DNA of 39,842 bases from Caulochytrium protostelioides (GCA_003615045.1 ML014280.1:1-39842); one strand, 5' to 3'. Shown: positions 1 to 11,784, counted from the first letter of the stretch. Notes: generated by a model not told the origin, from the letters alone. Made by a program: numbers and translations.

Positions 1-85
1 GGCGGACAGCATCGAGGCGACGCGGGCCGCGGGACAGAACACGTTCCCACTGGTGCGGGCCGTTCGTCTGGCGTCGAGCACATAG
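1..85 (+). CDS. possible 3' end of an unidentified gene (partial)
   Basis: Reading from base 2, the first 27 codons are open and end in TAG at 83-85. About 22 of the 27 third positions are G or C, the pattern of real exons in this window. The encoded tail contains residues such as IEATRAAGQNTFPLVRAVRL, which match no family I know. The frame starting at base 1 is also open for a while, so this could be chance. If real it is convergent with the Arf gene. It is cut by the window edge and its function cannot be stated. Confidence 0.3.
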   Translation, partial: ADSIEATRAAGQNTFPLVRAVRLASST

Positions 86-957
86 TCGGGAGCCGACGTG
101 ATCGAGTGGCGGTCGCTAATCGTTTGGTTATTCTGCCGATCAGGAGTTCGACGGCCCGAACAGGCGCTGTTGAGCCTAAAGGCCCTTTCATGTTTTCTCG
201 AGATACCCATCCATCCTGGTTGCTGCGAGGTTCGCGCGAAGCCTTGGAACCACCAGCCTGCGGCCGACGTGAGCACGTATCAAAAAAGAATCATATACCG
301 CATGGACGGGGGTCAGGGGAAGCGAACAAACAAGACATAGAGAGGAAAGAGGAATGGAACCGTCCCCCCCGCCGCGTAGAACAGAAACGAACGCGTCGCG
401 CCGCGGGGGGCCCACCACGAGGCAAAGGCGACGCGCGGCGGAGAAGGGCAGTTGGGAGCCAAGAACGAGCAGGACGAACGACACCTGCGCGGGTGAGAGA
501 TGCCACGGACATGCCACATCCCCCACGCCGCCTCGCGCGGCAAGCGGAGCGCCGGCAGGCGAGCACACCACCGTCCGATACCCGCCGTTCTGCTCGCACG
601 AGGGCCCGCGGCAGGGGGCGGTGACGGCGACGCGGGGCCGATCGTCGTCAGGAGATGGCTGACGGGAGTGGGCGGCGACGGCCTGCCGGTCGACTCCGGT
701 CATTGTCGCGCGAGCTTCGCCATGGACGGGATCTCGCCGCGACTCAAAAGCATCGCGCACGGAGCAGCCACGGGGCATCAGGAACACGACGCCCACGTGG
801 CACCGCCAACAGGGCCTCGCATGGCGGACACCCACGGGGAACCCCGACGCGGCGATGCACCTGCACCACAGGCCACCATCCGCGGTTGGTGCGCATCACC
901 CGTTCACCTCGAGGGTGGCGAGGACAGACCGAAGGGCGCGGGCCGGGGACGGACCGC
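86..957. other. intergenic stretch without a recognisable gene
   Basis: GC-rich DNA downstream of the Arf gene. Several open frames exist on both strands, but they overlap, are Arg/Pro-rich and match no family, as expected for GC-rich noncoding sequence. I see no tRNA-like B box, no intron donor consensus and no long repeat. Confidence 0.5.
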
Positions 958-3248
<2,291 letters not shown>

Positions 3249-4043
3249 TCAACGCTTCTTCTTTTTCGGCCCGCGATTCAAGTAGGCATCCAAGGCCGAG
3301 ACGCGGGCAAACTTGCTGGGCGGCGCTGCTCCCGCGGCTGTCGTGGGCGCGGCCGCCGCCGGGGAGGGCGATACCGCGGACGCGGGGTTCGACGCCAGTA
3401 TACCCCTGCCGAGCTTCTCCAGCACACCGCCCTTCTTGGCGTCGTGAGCGGCGGCCACAGCCGCAGCCTTGGCGGCGGCCGCCTCGGCCTCGGCGCGCTC
3501 GGCCTCGGGCATCCGGCGCTTGCGCTGCTCCGCGATGAGCGACCGCGCATCGACGGCCACCTCGCCCTGCGCGCCGCCGCCGCTACTGCCGCCGCCGACG
3601 GCCAGCGTGACGGTGGGCGCGGCCGCGGCCGCCGCGGCCGCCGCGCGCTCGGCGTCCTGCATGCGGAACCGCGCCTCGCGCGAGACGAGACGGCCGCGCA
3701 GCCGCCGCTCGGCCTCGGTGAGCGTGTCGTGGCCGGCCGCCGCGCCCTCCCGCGCGTACAGTTGCTCGATGGCGCGCCGCGCGGATTGGTGGCCGGCCGA
3801 CACAGGCGCTGCGGATGCCGGCGCTGCCCGCCGCGCGGAGGGCAGCCGGTCGAGGTACGCGTCGATGTCGGTGCGCGCGGCGTGGGCACGGCGCAGGGCC
3901 AAGGCTTGGATCGCTTTCCAGTCGACGCTGCCGTCCGCGCGGCGGGTGCCGTCGGCGGCGGCGCTAGCGACGGTGGCGGTCATCGCTGGCGCAGCCGCGG
4001 CCGCCGCGGCCGCTGGCCCGCTCGTTCTTGGTCGCGAGGCCAT
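3249..4043 (-). CDS. unrecognised Ala-rich, basic-tailed protein
   Basis: Single open frame of 264 codons. I do not recognise the family. The ATG at 4043 follows AAG (A at -3), and upstream codons look noncoding, so this start is preferred. Visible: an Ala-rich N-terminus; a helical block containing DWKAIQALALRRAHAARTDI; a second charged helical block (LTEAERRLRGRLVSREARFRM); a basic stretch LIAEQRKRRMPEAERAEAE; a conserved-looking GGVLEKLGRGILASNP; and the C-terminal SALDAYLNRGPKKKKR, whose KKKKR resembles a monopartite nuclear signal. There is no membrane segment or signal peptide. A small nuclear or nucleolar protein is a guess from the tail only. Third positions are strongly G/C on this strand, which supports coding. 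Confidence 0.6.
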   Translation of the reverse strand: MASRPRTSGPAAAAAAAAPAMTATVASAAADGTRRADGSVDWKAIQALALRRAHAARTDIDAYLDRLPSARRAAPASAAPVSAGHQSARRAIEQLYAREGAAAGHDTLTEAERRLRGRLVSREARFRMQDAERAAAAAAAAAPTVTLAVGGGSSGGGAQGEVAVDARSLIAEQRKRRMPEAERAEAEAAAAKAAAVAAAHDAKKGGVLEKLGRGILASNPASAVSPSPAAAAPTTAAGAAPPSKFARVSALDAYLNRGPKKKKR

Positions 4044-4212
4044 CTTCACGATGCGTCGCGCACCTCGCCGTGTAACGGGAGCGATGTGGATCAGAAATCG
4101 ACGTCGACTGACACTGAAACACGGACGGCTCCGCACGGAACGGAAAGCGGTAGGTGCAACACCCAACAACAAGAAAAAGTCGATCGCTCGTTGGGCCGGC
4201 GGGTGCACACAA

Positions 4213-5119
4213 CGCCGGGGTCGACTGCGGGACGGCGGTGTGACGGCCGTATGACGGCGGTCTGACGCAGGTGATAGCGAACCCTATGGTAAAAGACTTT
4301 CAGCAGCCGCCTCAGCGCATGGCGACACCGCATCGAGCCTGATGTCGCTGGCGTTTCGTAGCCGGATGCCTTTGGGCGGGGTCGACCGAGGATCGGCGAT
4401 GCGGGTCCGGGAACTAAGCGGGTCGGAGTTCACCGCATGAGGTCCCGCCGAACCGTGGCTGCGCCACGCCTCCGTGGCTGCGCCACCCGTCGGTCGCTGC
4501 GCCACGGGCGCCACGGCGCCCCCGGGGCAACAGGAGGCAAGGCGCAGCCCTGTGGCACGCCCTAGGTGCGATCGCGCGCCGCCGGTATCATCGCTCGCCG
4601 TTCATCCTGGAAGGCGCCAGGCGACGGCGGCGACGATCCCGACGGCAGCGCGGCCTTCCAGCGCTCCCCGCGCCGCCCGGCGACAGCCGTCGTCCGGGTC
4701 GTCGACTCCGCTCAGACTGTGGGTGTCGGATGCTTCAAGCGAGAGGGACGCTTGGCGGCCACCGCCGGCCGTCGGCGCGGATCCGAGCGACGCGGTCAAT
4801 TCTCACACGGGCCATCAGCTGCGACGCGGTCTCCTGGATCCCTCTTCCTCCGCAACGGAGCGTCTCGCCGCTTCGCCGACATCGGTGCTTGCCAGGGTTT
4901 CAGGACGCCGATCACGCGATAGAGTCCCCTCGTTGGCCGTCCACAGCTCCCCGACGGTTGGGCGACCCGCGACATGAGGCCGGTCCCCCGTGACGTGCCA
5001 CGGATCGACTCGCTGCTGCTGCTGCTGCTGCGACGCCGTCGCTGCAGACGTGATCCGGGCGCATCGCCTCCGGCCATCGCTGCCGTCGTCTTTGCCGCTG
5101 CCGCTGCCATTCGAGCACC
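4213..5119. other. intergenic stretch between divergent genes
   Basis: Shared 5' region of the minus-strand Ala-rich gene and the plus-strand SIKE-like gene. It contains a three-copy 19-bp palindromic array (separate entry) and a short CTG run at about 5020-5032. Open frames here lack domains. Confidence 0.5.
4455..4511. repeat. three 19-bp tandem units, each with a GTGGC-TGC-GCCAC palindrome
   Basis: Copies begin at 4455, 4474 and 4493, exactly 19 bp apart. The first two contain the perfect hairpin GTGGCTGCGCCAC (5-bp stem, 3-nt loop; the first extends to 6 bp). The third has one stem mismatch (GTCGC). It lies between two divergently transcribed genes, so a regulatory array is possible. Confidence 0.75.
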
Positions 5120-6274
5120 ATGAGCGCCCGCCGTGTCAGCCGCGGCGCCGCGGAGATGCCGGCCACGGCCTGGGCCACCGGCCGCGCCGACGGCGGCCGC
5201 AGCGGCCCGACAAGCGGCCACACCAGTGGCGCCGTGAGCCGCAAGAACTCCATCCAGCTCCGCGACCGCATGCAGCAACTCTCGGCGATCTGCCTCGAAT
5301 CGCAGTCCGCCGTCCGCGCGCTGCAGACGCGCGCCGAGTCGCTCAAGCAGGCGCTCGAAGCCATCACGCAGGCCGCGGACGCGCCGGCCACCGGCCCCCA
5401 TGCGGCCGTTGACGGCGGCGGCGCGGCCCAGGCCGGTCCGGCAGCGCCACGAGCCGATGCGGCGGCAGCCGCCGCAGCGGCATCGACCTCGGCGTCCGCG
5501 CGCGATGCCGCGGTGGCCGCCGACGCCCGCGTCGACGCCTTGACGCGCGAGAACGCGCTGCTGAACCAGGTCGTCCAGCAGTACGAAGCGACGCTGGAAG
5601 TCGTGATGCGCAAGTTCCGCGAGCAGTCGGCAGACATCGGGCGGCACAAGCAAGCGCTGGCGCGGCACATGCATGCCATGAGCGCCGAGAGCGCGGACGC
5701 GATGGCGGCCATGGGTCATGCGAACGCCGTGCTCCAGGCGCAGCTCGACCACGCCGTCGCCACCATCCGTCGCGCCGTCGCGCTCGAGGACGACGAGGGC
5801 CGCGCCGTCGCCGACTTCGCCCAGCTCCAAACCGAGAACGCGCAGCTCCGGCGCATGCTGGCGCTCGCCCGCGAGTACGGCAGTCCCGTGGCGCCGCCGA
5901 CCTCGCCTCCGGTCGACCCCTCGGCCACGCCGTGGACGGCGTCCCCCGCCACGGCCATCACGGCCCTCGCGACGGCGTCGCGGCCGACGGGGCCGCTGCC
6001 CGCGGCGATCGATGCGCCGTCCCGGGCGTCTTTTATGCCGGCGTCGCCGCTTCCGTCCAGTGACCCGCCGCCGTGGCCCGCCGCCGTCACTTCCGCGCCG
6101 TCTCTGCGGGGGACGCCCTTGCTGAACCATGGCGGCGGCTCCGACCCGACCCGTGGCGGGAGCGGCGACGAGAGCCCAAGCTCCGGGGCGGATGGCGCGC
6201 CCGCCGTCCCCGCCGTCACGAGCGTGCCGGAAGTGCGGTCACCGGCCGACCGAGACGAGCCCGTCCCCGCTTAA
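5120..6274 (+). CDS. SIKE/FGFR1OP2-family coiled-coil protein (STRIPAK subunit SCI1-like)
   Basis: Members of this family bind the striatin-PP2A (STRIPAK) complex; the Sordaria member is called SCI1. The 384-residue frame has a first coiled coil at about 45-95, an Ala-rich linker, and a second coiled coil at about 135-255. Two family signatures are recognisable: LLNQVVQQYEATLEVVMRKFREQ, matching the animal segment around LEEHQSALELIMSKYREQ, and LDHAVATIRRAVALEDDEG with QLQTENAQLRRML, matching the IRRAIEIDEQ..LEQENKGLRE region. The C-terminal 120 residues are Pro/Ser-rich and look disordered, longer than in animal proteins. The ATG at 5120 has CACC before it, a good context. It is convergent with the Ind1 gene, with 178 bp between stops. 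A generic coiled-coil protein is the alternative. Confidence 0.75.
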   Translation: MSARRVSRGAAEMPATAWATGRADGGRSGPTSGHTSGAVSRKNSIQLRDRMQQLSAICLESQSAVRALQTRAESLKQALEAITQAADAPATGPHAAVDGGGAAQAGPAAPRADAAAAAAAASTSASARDAAVAADARVDALTRENALLNQVVQQYEATLEVVMRKFREQSADIGRHKQALARHMHAMSAESADAMAAMGHANAVLQAQLDHAVATIRRAVALEDDEGRAVADFAQLQTENAQLRRMLALAREYGSPVAPPTSPPVDPSATPWTASPATAITALATASRPTGPLPAAIDAPSRASFMPASPLPSSDPPPWPAAVTSAPSLRGTPLLNHGGGSDPTRGGSGDESPSSGADGAPAVPAVTSVPEVRSPADRDEPVPA

Positions 6275-6452
6275 GGCGTGTCACGGCGATGTGTCGTGGC
6301 GGCACCTCTGCCATGGCTATCGGCGAAGGCGCTGGGTGAGCCGACGGACCACCCGATCCCCCCCTGAACGATGCGACCATTGATGATTATACACACGAAT
6401 CGAACGGATCTCGGGGAGCAGATGGAAAGCGCGGCTGATCGTGGCCGCGCCG

Positions 6453-7517
6453 TCAGGCTTTCGAGTCGAGCCCGAGTTTGCGCGCCAGCTCGCCAGCCAT
6501 CTGGCGGTACTGCTGGGCGGCGTCGCTCTGGGGCGCAGCAATCACGATCGGCGTGCCGTCCTCGCCCGACTGCATCACGGCCTCGGTGAGCGGCACGCTG
6601 CCGAGCAGCGGGGTGTTCGCGCGCTCGGCCCACCGGCGGACGCCGTCGTGGCCAAAGAGATGGGCGTGGTGGCCGCAGTGCGTGCAGGTATAATGGCTCA
6701 TGTTCTGGATGAGGCCGAGCACGGGGACGCCCATCTTTTCGAACATGCTCAGGCCCTTGTAGGCGTCCGCGAGGGCGACGTCCTGCGGCGTGGAGACGAT
6801 GACGGCGCCGTCGACGACGACGGTCTGCGCGAGGCTGAGCGGGACATCGCCCGTGCCGGGCGGCAGATCGACGATCAGCACATCGACGTCCCAGGCGACG
6901 TGGCGCGTGAGCTGCTCGAGCGCCTTCATGACCATCAGGCCGCGCCACGCGAGCGGCGCCTTCTCGCCGAGCAGGAAGCCCATGGACATGCAGTGCACGC
7001 CGTGGTTCTGCAGCGGGCGGATCAGGGGCGGCCCGTCGCTGCGCTCGACGAGCTGCGGCGCGCCCGAGAGATGCATGAGCCGCGGCAGCGACGGCCCGTA
7101 CACGTCCGCGTCGAGCAGCCCAACGCGCAGCGGCGGCTGTGTCGTCGTGGCGAGCGCGACCGCCAGATTCGTGCTGACGGTGCTCTTGCCGACGCCGCCC
7201 TTGCCGGACCCGACGACCACGACGCGCCGCACGTGGGGCAGCGGCTGCGGCTTCGGCGCTGGCGGGAGCGGTCGCCGCGGGCCCCTGGGCGGCGTGCCCG
7301 TGGCGCTGCCGCTGCCGGTGCCGCCGCCGCCGCGGGCGAGGAAATCACGCAGGCCGGGGCCTTGCACGGGCACCGCGTGTCGCCGCGGCGCGGTCGTGTG
7401 GATGCCACGGGCGCTGGCGGGGGTCCGGGCGGCCGGCCGGCCCGCCGGCGCGCGCCATACCCATGCGCCGGCCGGTGTCCGCGGGAGCACGCACCGGCCT
7501 GTTCGTGACGACGCCAT
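6453..7517 (-). CDS. IND1: mitochondrial iron-sulfur P-loop NTPase Ind1/NUBPL (Mrp/NBP35 family)
   Basis: Ind1 delivers Fe-S clusters to respiratory complex I in the mitochondrial matrix, so its presence suggests the organism keeps complex I. The protein has 354 residues. The N-terminus is Arg/Ala-rich without acidic residues and contains RGIHTTAPRR, typical of a matrix presequence. The deviant Walker A GSGKGGVGKST is at about 103-113, followed by LLDADVYGPSLPRLM, the Walker B/switch region VDVLIVDLPPGTGDVPLSL and STPQDVALADAYKGL. The cluster-binding CxxC (CTHC) is at about residues 278-281, followed by the family motif HHAHLFG. The absence of an N-terminal four-Cys motif separates it from cytosolic Nbp35. 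The start is the first ATG of the frame; the upstream extension would need a GTG. A 24-unit GTC repeat lies just 5' of it. Confidence 0.95.
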   Translation of the reverse strand: MASSRTGRCVLPRTPAGAWVWRAPAGRPAARTPASARGIHTTAPRRHAVPVQGPGLRDFLARGGGGTGSGSATGTPPRGPRRPLPPAPKPQPLPHVRRVVVVGSGKGGVGKSTVSTNLAVALATTTQPPLRVGLLDADVYGPSLPRLMHLSGAPQLVERSDGPPLIRPLQNHGVHCMSMGFLLGEKAPLAWRGLMVMKALEQLTRHVAWDVDVLIVDLPPGTGDVPLSLAQTVVVDGAVIVSTPQDVALADAYKGLSMFEKMGVPVLGLIQNMSHYTCTHCGHHAHLFGHDGVRRWAERANTPLLGSVPLTEAVMQSGEDGTPIVIAAPQSDAAQQYRQMAGELARKLGLDSKA

Positions 7518-7570
7518 GGCGTCCGATGCCACGTGGTGTGGAAAGACCGCGGCCCGAGGGTGTGAAGGAT

Positions 7571-7572
<2 letters not shown>

Positions 7573-7644
<72 letters not shown>
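7573..7644. repeat. perfect (GTC)24 trinucleotide microsatellite
   Basis: Twenty-four uninterrupted GTC units starting 56 bp upstream of the Ind1 ATG, followed by a degenerate AGC/ACC tract up to about 7700. It lies in the probable 5' UTR or core promoter of Ind1. Read on the minus strand it is (GAC)n. Confidence 0.95.
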
Positions 7645-8062
7645 TGGTAGCAGCACTAGCAGCAGCACCAGCACCAGCACCAGCAGCAGCAGCAGCGGAG
7701 AGATGGCGGCGCCACGTGCAGGCGATCGCGGCGGCAGCGGACCCGTGGCAGCGAAGCGGTGGCGCGGCCGTCGATGGGCGGCACGCGCGGAACGATCGAC
7801 GGGAAGACTCAGCAGTTACGCGGAGGCGCCGCGCCGCGCCGCGATCGGCCGCGCGAGGACGCCGGTGAACCGCCGCTGTCGGGGGGTGACGGCCGCCGTC
7901 GGGGTGGGCGCCGGCCCGTCCGTCCGAACATGACCGCGCCGACGGCACGCAGCACCGACGCCCGCCGCGGCGGCCTTCACCCCGGCGAGACCCCCGCCGC
8001 CGGCGCCGCGACGGCGGCCGGTCCTTCGCCGTGTCGGAGAGGTGCGCGGCGGGCGGGCGCCC

Positions 8063-8109
8063 GCCACGGCGGCCACGGCGGCCACGGCGGCCACGGCGGC
8101 CACGGCGGC

Positions 8110-8150
<41 letters not shown>
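8063..8150. repeat. 9-bp minisatellite (GCCACGGCG)n grading into (GGC)n
   Basis: About six tandem copies of a 9-bp unit followed by roughly 13 GGC triplets. It is noncoding, in the spacer between Ind1 and the gene at 8761. Confidence 0.9.
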
Positions 8151-8452
8151 GACCCTCTCCGAGCGGCTAGGGCTTGCGCGACCCCGATCGGCGCGGATCG
8201 ACCGGCGGCGTCGTCAAGTGTGACGAGCGTGACTGATTGCCGTCGATCGACGATCGAGCCGGAGGAGCGGTCAAGGGTTTGGTATGATGGTCGTCGTAGC
8301 TGCCTGCGTCCCATGCGGCAAGGGTTGGACGAGGCTGGAAGCGCATGACCCGTGGGGATGGGGGTGCGACCGCCGGCGGCGGTTGATCGTCATCATCATT
8401 GCCGGGACCCCCTCGGACTCGTGAAACGTCCGTGGCGACACCCGGCGTGCAC

Positions 8453-8497
8453 CACGTGGGTCGTTCGTTGGTCGTTGGCACGTGTCGTTGGCACGTG
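8453..8497. promoter_or_regulatory. cluster of three CACGTG (E-box) sites
   Basis: CACGTG occurs at 8453-8458, 8479-8484 and 8492-8497. The last two sit in direct 13-bp repeats of CGTTGGCACGTGT. CACGTG is the classic site of bHLH factors such as Cbf1/Pho4. It lies 260-310 bp upstream of the plus-strand ATG at 8761. Single copies are near chance frequency in this GC content; the clustering is the signal. Confidence 0.45.
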
Positions 8498-8760
8498 TGA
8501 TCCAGCACTCCTCTCGATCTGTTTCCCGTGATCTCCCTCGCCTGTGCCGCTTCTTTCGCTCATTGGATATACCCCCCTTCCTTGGGCTCATCGTCGGCCC
8601 GCACGCTGGATCGCCCCCTGAGCACCCTGTCTCTCGTCGGCCGATGGCCCCCGTCGTGCGGCGCTCCTCAGTTCGTGGGCTCCGCGACGCTCGACCTCGG
8701 CCCTGACGCGCGTCCGTCGGATCCGCCCTGCGGCCGGATTCCCGCGTCGAGGCGTCAGCC

Positions 8761-9576
8761 ATGCTGCGCCTCAAAGCGCTCTGGCGGCGGCTGCGGCGCC
8801 GCCGACCGGCGTCCGCGACGTCGGCGGCGGCCGACGCCGACGCCGACGCGGCGCCCTGCGTGCTCAAGCCGCAGCCGGACGCGGCCGCCCGGGCCCACGC
8901 GGCCCTCTGGGACGCCGCGCATCCCGCGCCGCCCACCGACCGCATCCCCTCGGACGGCTCGATCGTCATCGACGTTCCCGCCATCGTCGCGTATGCCTAC
9001 GCCGCGCCGGGCGACCGGCAGCCCGCGCCGCCGACCGACTGGGAGGCCATCCGGCGGCACGGCCTCTTCCACCCGCCCGCGGCTGCCGCCGCCCCCGACG
9101 ACGACGACGACGACGACGACGAGCTCGCGGCGCTCCCGCGGCGCCCGGCGCTGCTGCGCGCCCTCTCGACCGTCTGCGAGGAATCCAGCGACGTCGCGTC
9201 GCTCGCCTCGGCAGCCGCGCCAATGGCGGTCGCCGATCCCGCATCGGCACCCATGGCCGCCGGGGTCGCGGTCTCGGCACCGACGTCCGAGGCGCCCGTC
9301 GCGGCGGGTGACGCTGACGAGCACGTGGTCGCCGGCACCTCCGCCGACACGCTGGTCATGGTCGCGGGCCCCGCGACCCCGGGCGCGCCCACGGCCGCGG
9401 CAGCACGGGGCGCGCCGCTCACCAAAATCGCCGCGACGGCCACCTGCCTCGACCCCGCGGCGCGCGCGTGGCGGCCGCCCACGCTCCGCGGGCAGTCCAT
9501 GATGCCTCCGCACGGCGGCGACGGCGCCGACGCGTGGCTCGTGCCGGCGCCGCCGACGCGCCTCAACAGTTTCTGA
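8761..9576 (+). CDS. unrecognised protein with basic N-terminus and acidic tract
   Basis: Single frame of 271 residues with strongly G/C third positions. I do not recognise a family. It begins with an amphipathic, very basic segment (MLRLKALWRRLRRRRP), which could be a mitochondrial targeting helix or a nuclear signal. Next comes a short ordered-looking block around GSIVIDVPAIVAYAYAAPG and DWEAIRRHGLFHPP (about 65-100), then eight Asp residues followed by ELAALPRRPALLRALSTV (about 113-140), then an Ala/Pro/Thr-rich, probably disordered second half. There is no clear membrane segment. The minus strand is also open here, but its translation is Arg-rich shadow sequence. It is isolated between promoter repeats and the NEDD8 gene. 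Confidence 0.55.
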   Translation: MLRLKALWRRLRRRRPASATSAAADADADAAPCVLKPQPDAAARAHAALWDAAHPAPPTDRIPSDGSIVIDVPAIVAYAYAAPGDRQPAPPTDWEAIRRHGLFHPPAAAAAPDDDDDDDDELAALPRRPALLRALSTVCEESSDVASLASAAAPMAVADPASAPMAAGVAVSAPTSEAPVAAGDADEHVVAGTSADTLVMVAGPATPGAPTAAAARGAPLTKIAATATCLDPAARAWRPPTLRGQSMMPPHGGDGADAWLVPAPPTRLNSF

Positions 9577-10209
9577 CCGTCCGGTCCTCGCTGGCCGTGA
9601 TGACCGCATCGACCGCGGGGAGGGCGTCCGCTGCATGGCGGCCGATCCGGCGAGCTGGCGGTCATTGGCGGCCGTCGGCGGGTCTGCGAGCCGCCCCGGC
9701 ATCGGCATCGGTATCGGCATCGGCATCGGTGGACCCGCGCGCCTTCGGCGTCGAGTGGTCTGCTGCGGCGCGTGCACCCGCCGCCGCCGTCCACTGCCGC
9801 GACGTGGCGCAGCGCAGCAGCCGGGGCGCCCGCCTCCTGACCCCTCCGGCCATCGCCGCCGCCTCGGCGATGGCCACGCGACGCCGCGACCCTGGCCTTC
9901 CCCCCGACGGCGGGTCACTGCTGCTGAGTGGAGCGATCGGCGTTCCGCCGCCACGACCTCCGCGGCCCTGGAGGTATGAACAAAGCAGCACGGCGACGGC
10001 GACGGCCAGACGCGCGTGTCACTTGCCCTTCCGCGGGTCTTCCACGGCGCTGCTGTGGCCGCCCGGAGCGACGACGCGCTCACGTCCGCTGCGGCTCGCG
10101 GCTCGCCGCCCCGGTGCTCTCCGCTTGCCTGCGTGTTCCTCCTCCGCACGTGCCTGACCTGTCGTGTTGTCGTGCGATCCCGTTGTCGTCAGCGCCCGTT
10201 CTCCCCACC
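9577..10209. other. intergenic stretch upstream of NEDD8
   Basis: Contains a (CATCGG)n-type hexamer run at about 9700-9731 and a CACGTG at about 10147, some 60 bp before the NEDD8 start. No gene is supported. Confidence 0.5.
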
Positions 10210-11081
10210 ATGCAGATCAAAGTCAAGGTAGGCCCCTTTCGGTCCTGGCCGGCGTGGCCCGAAAAAATAAGAAACGATAACCGCGCTGGGAGCTGCGCGT
10301 GGTGGTCCCTGACGGCCGGTGCGCGGCCACGTGCGCTCCGACAGGGTCCCGGCTCTCGACGTCAGAGGCGCCCTGAGGCCGGACATGGTCCGGCCAGGTC
10401 GTTCCGCCGCCGGCTTGCTGGCTGACGTTCGCGTGCTTGGCGGGCGTCCCTCCCACCGATCGATGGTTTGTTTCTCGGATAGCGTGATGACTCACTGCGC
10501 CCATCCCTCCCCCTTGGCATGGCTTCTGACATGGATCCTTCGCTCCGCGTGCATCCACCGGACCCGTGGTCTTCTGACGGGTTTCTGATCGGGCCCTGAT
10601 CATCGGAATCGGGTGCGTTGAACAGACCCTCACGGGCAAGGAGATCAAGATTGATATCGAGCCCAGCGACACGGTAAGCCCTTCGGGTGATGGACGCCTG
10701 GCCACCTGTCGCACCAGTGCGCCTCATGCTGCCAGCCCCTCGTGCTTATTTTCTGGTCCCTGGCACATCGCTCACAGCTCCCTGTTTTGGTCTGAAATTT
10801 TGATCTGAATGCCGACCAATCCGCATCCTCGGAGGCGTCATCTGTGATGACGTCTTGACACGTGCGCATCGATGGCGGTGCGGGCGCCTTTCTGGCGACG
10901 GCACGGCTGACAGATCTTGCGCATCAAGGAGCGCGTCGAGGAGAAGGAAGGCATCCCGCCGCTGCAGCAACGTCTGATCTTTGGCGGCAAGCAGATGGAC
11001 GACTCGAAGGACGCCTCGACGTACAAGGTCGAGGGCGGCTCCGTGCTCCACCTGGTGCTCGCCCTGCGTGGCGGCTGCTGA
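10210..11081 (+). CDS. RUB1: NEDD8/Rub1 ubiquitin-like modifier
   Basis: NEDD8 is conjugated to cullins and activates cullin-RING ubiquitin ligases. Three exons join in frame: 10210-10227, 10626-10673 and 10914-11081, giving 77 residues. Introns of 398 and 240 bp start GTAGGC and GTAAGC and end CAG; all junctions fall between codons. The protein starts [17 protein letters not shown] and contains [20 protein letters not shown]. It ends LVLALRGG plus one Cys. Ala at position 72 (LALRGG rather than LRLRGG) is the residue that separates NEDD8 from ubiquitin. The extra residue after GlyGly means a C-terminal hydrolase must mature it, as for yeast Rub1. Exon 1 is only six codons, so simple ORF calling misses it. 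The proteasome alpha5 gene follows on the same strand about 880 bp downstream. Confidence 0.95.
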
Positions 11082-11784
11082 GCACGCGATCGTCCGCGAG
11101 CAAGCAGACTGTTTGTCGGAGTCCCGCCGTGGCCTCCCGCATCCTGCATCCTGCCTGCTGCATACGCCATGCGGCGCTCGACGCAGACGTCTGCGTGGAT
11201 GCCATGGGGCTACCCTAGTATACAATAATCCCTCTTTTGGCGAAAGACCTCCGTTGAGCGACAGAGCGGGGTTGTTGTTGGATTCCTGCCTTGGAGGCCG
11301 CGCTGAGCATGGAGCCTGTGGTCGTGACCTGCGTGCCGCCTACCGCGTTGGCAAGGTCCTTGTGAGCGCAGAAGGGCTCGGCGACGAGGGGGCCGAGGGG
11401 ACGCGCAGGCGGGCGTCGTGGCGCAGCATGGCGCCCTGCGGCGACGCGAGGCGAGGCGAGGCGAGGCCACCACGGCCGCCTGTAGGGGTCGTGTCCTTGC
11501 CGCCGTTGCCAAGGCGAGCTCGAGCCATGAAGCGGCATGCGTGCAGCGCGGCCGACGAACCGACCCCGATCGCGATGGGTCCACGAGCCGGACGTCTGGT
11601 CGATCCGTCCCGTGCGACTCGCAGGGTAGACGGCCACGCACCGTGAACCCCCCAAGACGTCCTCGTTGCTGCCGTGATCACTGTCGCCGCGCTCCTGCTC
11701 CTGCTCACGCGCCTGTCCGCGCCCGCCGCTCCTTTGGTTGAGATCGTCTGATCCGCCTCGTCTTCTGGTGTTGATTCCGCCCGC

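Larger units (their letters stand above)
7518..8760. other. repeat-rich divergent promoter region
   Basis: Spacer between Ind1 (minus) and the plus-strand gene at 8761. It carries a perfect (GTC)24, an (AGC/ACC)n run to about 7700, a 9-bp GGCCACGGC minisatellite running into (GGC)n, and three CACGTG sites at 8453, 8479 and 8492. No additional gene is supported; the long frames are low-complexity translations of these repeats. Confidence 0.6.

Noticed and set aside
7573-7680. Poly-Asp, poly-Ser and poly-Val frames across the GTC repeat
   Set aside because: Direct translations of a trinucleotide microsatellite with no flanking coding signal.
7022-8314. 430-codon minus frame overlapping Ind1 and its promoter
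   Set aside because: It is out of frame with Ind1 and consists of Arg/Ala homopolymers from repeats; a shadow of GC-rich DNA.
8755-10149. 464-codon minus frame opposite the gene at 8761
   Set aside because: Arg/Gly-rich antisense shadow; the plus frame has the expected G/C third positions and a more ordinary composition.
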